Below are positions 62,879 through 64,000 of a stretch of DNA of 64,000 nt, one piece after another. The stretch is taken from the NCBI GenBank assembly GCA_964342465.1, contig CAYFFQ010000002.1, forward strand, positions 1 to 64,000. Reading direction: 5' to 3'. The DNA comes from MGIIb-Q1 sp964342465 (lineage in GTDB: Archaea > Thermoplasmatota > Poseidoniia > Poseidoniales > Thalassarchaeaceae). Position 1 is the stretch's first letter. Each line of letters opens with the position of its first letter. The notes under the pieces are model-generated. The model ran no database searches, had not been told where the DNA came from, and worked only from the letters and a program-made list of their open reading frames with translations. Both the position numbers and the translations under genes were made by a program.

Positions 62879-64000
62879 ATGGATGGAATTCGACGATGGG
62901 ACCCTTCTCGTCCAAGCCATGAGATGCTGGAAACCGTCAAGCAGAAGGCGAGCAGCGGCAACGAACTCGATATTGATGAAATCAACAAGATAGCAGACGA
63001 ATATGGCACAACTCCGGCGAAAGTGAGGGGGGCAATCGGATACTACGATGAACTGAGACCTAATCAATTCACAGTTCGTATCTGCACTGGCGAGGCATGC
63101 CGCGCGAGGGGAGCGGTGGAACTGGCTGGACGCCTAGAGAGTGAGGGGGAAGTAGTTGGTGAACTCAGATGTACGGGGCTTTGCACTTCTGGGCCAGCCG
63201 TGGTGAGAGATGAATTCCCCTCTCCAATCAGCCACAGAGGCGAAGGTCTGCAACTTTTCTTGAGCGCCGACAGCATCAGTGTCGCACAGGGTGCTGAAGA
63301 GATTGCCAATTATCTGGTCTTGAACCATGCTGACATGATATCCCTGACTAGGACTGGGTCGCGTGGTCTATATCATTTGGAGCCGATGCTGGAGGCTGAG
63401 GTCGAGGGAATCAGACACGCCTTCGGCCCACTCACCGCCAGCGACATCCCCTCGGTAGTGGCATCTCTCGAATCTGGTAGCCTTGATAGTGGTGCGAACT
63501 ATCTCGGCAAGGTCGAGGAATTGACCGAGTTATCCTCACAACAGCGATTCGCCACCGCTCGTTTTGGACTCTGCTGCCCAGTCGACATCGCCTCTCAGAT
63601 GGCTAATGGTGCCTACAAAGGGTTGGAGAGGGCGGCCGAATTGGGCTCAGCAGGGGTCATTTCTGAACTTCAGTTGTCACGCCTCAGAGGCCGTGGTGGG
63701 GCAGGTTTCCCCACCCATTTCAAGTGGGCTTCAGCAACATCTGAGGATAGTGAAGTGAAATATGTTGTCGCCAATGCAGATGAAGGAGACGCTGGCACTT
63801 TTATTGATAGGATGATAATCGAGGGTGACCCACATGGATTGATAGAGGGAATGAAAATCTGTGCTGAAACCATCGGTGCCACTGAAGGGTGGGTCTATCT
63901 AAGGAATGAATACCCTCGAGCCAAGATTGTATTGGATGAAGCACTTGAACAAGCGCGAAGTGCTGGCATCCTCGGCCCGACCTTCGACATCTCCATCGCA
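62879..64000 (+). CDS. Fused FdsG/FdsB-type formate dehydrogenase subunit (partial)
   Basis: The first 374 codons of a longer gene cut by the window edge. Residues 1-130 are NuoE/FdsG-like, a thioredoxin-fold [2Fe-2S] domain with cysteines in RICTGEAC and RCTGLC. The rest is NuoF/FdsB-like, with the NADH/FMN motif LRGRGGAGFPTHFKW and ANADEGDAGTFIDRMIIEGDPH, a form more like FdsB than complex I NuoF. It would pass electrons from formate to NAD. ATG 62879 is the family-consistent start. The catalytic FdsA-like subunit should lie beyond 64000. FdhD just upstream supports this reading. Confidence 0.85.
   Translation, partial: MDGIRRWDPSRPSHEMLETVKQKASSGNELDIDEINKIADEYGTTPAKVRGAIGYYDELRPNQFTVRICTGEACRARGAVELAGRLESEGEVVGELRCTGLCTSGPAVVRDEFPSPISHRGEGLQLFLSADSISVAQGAEEIANYLVLNHADMISLTRTGSRGLYHLEPMLEAEVEGIRHAFGPLTASDIPSVVASLESGSLDSGANYLGKVEELTELSSQQRFATARFGLCCPVDIASQMANGAYKGLERAAELGSAGVISELQLSRLRGRGGAGFPTHFKWASATSEDSEVKYVVANADEGDAGTFIDRMIIEGDPHGLIEGMKICAETIGATEGWVYLRNEYPRAKIVLDEALEQARSAGILGPTFDISIA

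Overview
The window reads as a chromosomal segment of a planktonic archaeon, most likely Marine Group II Euryarchaeota (Candidatus Poseidoniales) or a close relative. Archaeal markers include a tRNA-splicing endonuclease, archease, the archaeal D-aminoacyl-tRNA deacylase, a geranylgeranyl-reductase-family flavoenzyme, a TrmB-family regulator, a divergent family B DNA polymerase, an HVO_0476-type zinc finger protein and a CxxxY-type CcmE. Bacterial-type genes are mixed in: proton-translocating transhydrogenase, a bacterial-like topoisomerase I, Fe/Mn superoxide dismutase, SRAP peptidase and TatC. Large secreted calcium-repeat proteins and an M6 protease also fit a heterotrophic surface-ocean archaeon. 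The lineage is inferred from gene content only; there is no rRNA gene and I recognised no tRNA gene. Genes are dense on both strands, often overlap by 1-4 bases, and many starts follow GGTGA-like ribosome binding sites.

Layout. 0.1-6 kb: methyltransferase, zinc finger protein, proline dehydrogenase, dtdA, a membrane protein and a Nudix hydrolase. 6-10 kb: malate dehydrogenase divergent from the pntAA-pntAB-pntB operon, with a perfect 18-bp palindrome between them. 10-15 kb: a secreted CHG-motif protein, TatC with a cysteine-rich C-terminal extension resembling the N-terminal part of HdrA, and a membrane-anchored M6 metalloprotease. 15-24 kb: information processing, with SRAP, a RecA-fold protein lacking its P-loop that overlaps tail to tail with a motif-altered PolB, a small conserved-looking protein, EndA, a winged-helix/TerB-like protein, a PfkB-family protein and archease. 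24-28.5 kb: a frameshifted zinc-ribbon membrane gene, an apparently decayed stretch, ccmE and pyrD-pyrK. 28.7-37 kb: topA with unusual C-terminal repeats, a lipid-reductase-type flavoprotein, a membrane protein and a 1051-residue lipoprotein.

37-49 kb is one minus-strand run: membrane/TPR protein, unknown protein and giant repeat protein (all overlapping), then an Ig/PKD-type surface protein, PepP and MqnC (menaquinone pathway). 49-59.6 kb: aminotransferase, RND/MMPL transporter, ValS, SerA, SOD and a membrane protein. 60-64 kb is a formate-oxidation locus: A-type Fe-S carrier, TrmB regulator with a V4R-like cysteine-rich C-terminus, FdhD, and the start of a fused FdsG/FdsB-type formate dehydrogenase subunit that runs off the window.

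A recurring feature is that almost every longer intergenic gap carries its own unrelated short tandem or direct repeat, with periods of 29 to 116 bp and several near 70 bp. In three places the repeat unit includes the stop codon of the adjacent gene. The most notable possibly undescribed items are the TatC/HdrA-N-like fusion, the P-loop-less RecA-fold gene interlocked with an altered PolB, the three-gene surface operon at 41-49 kb, and this repeat landscape.
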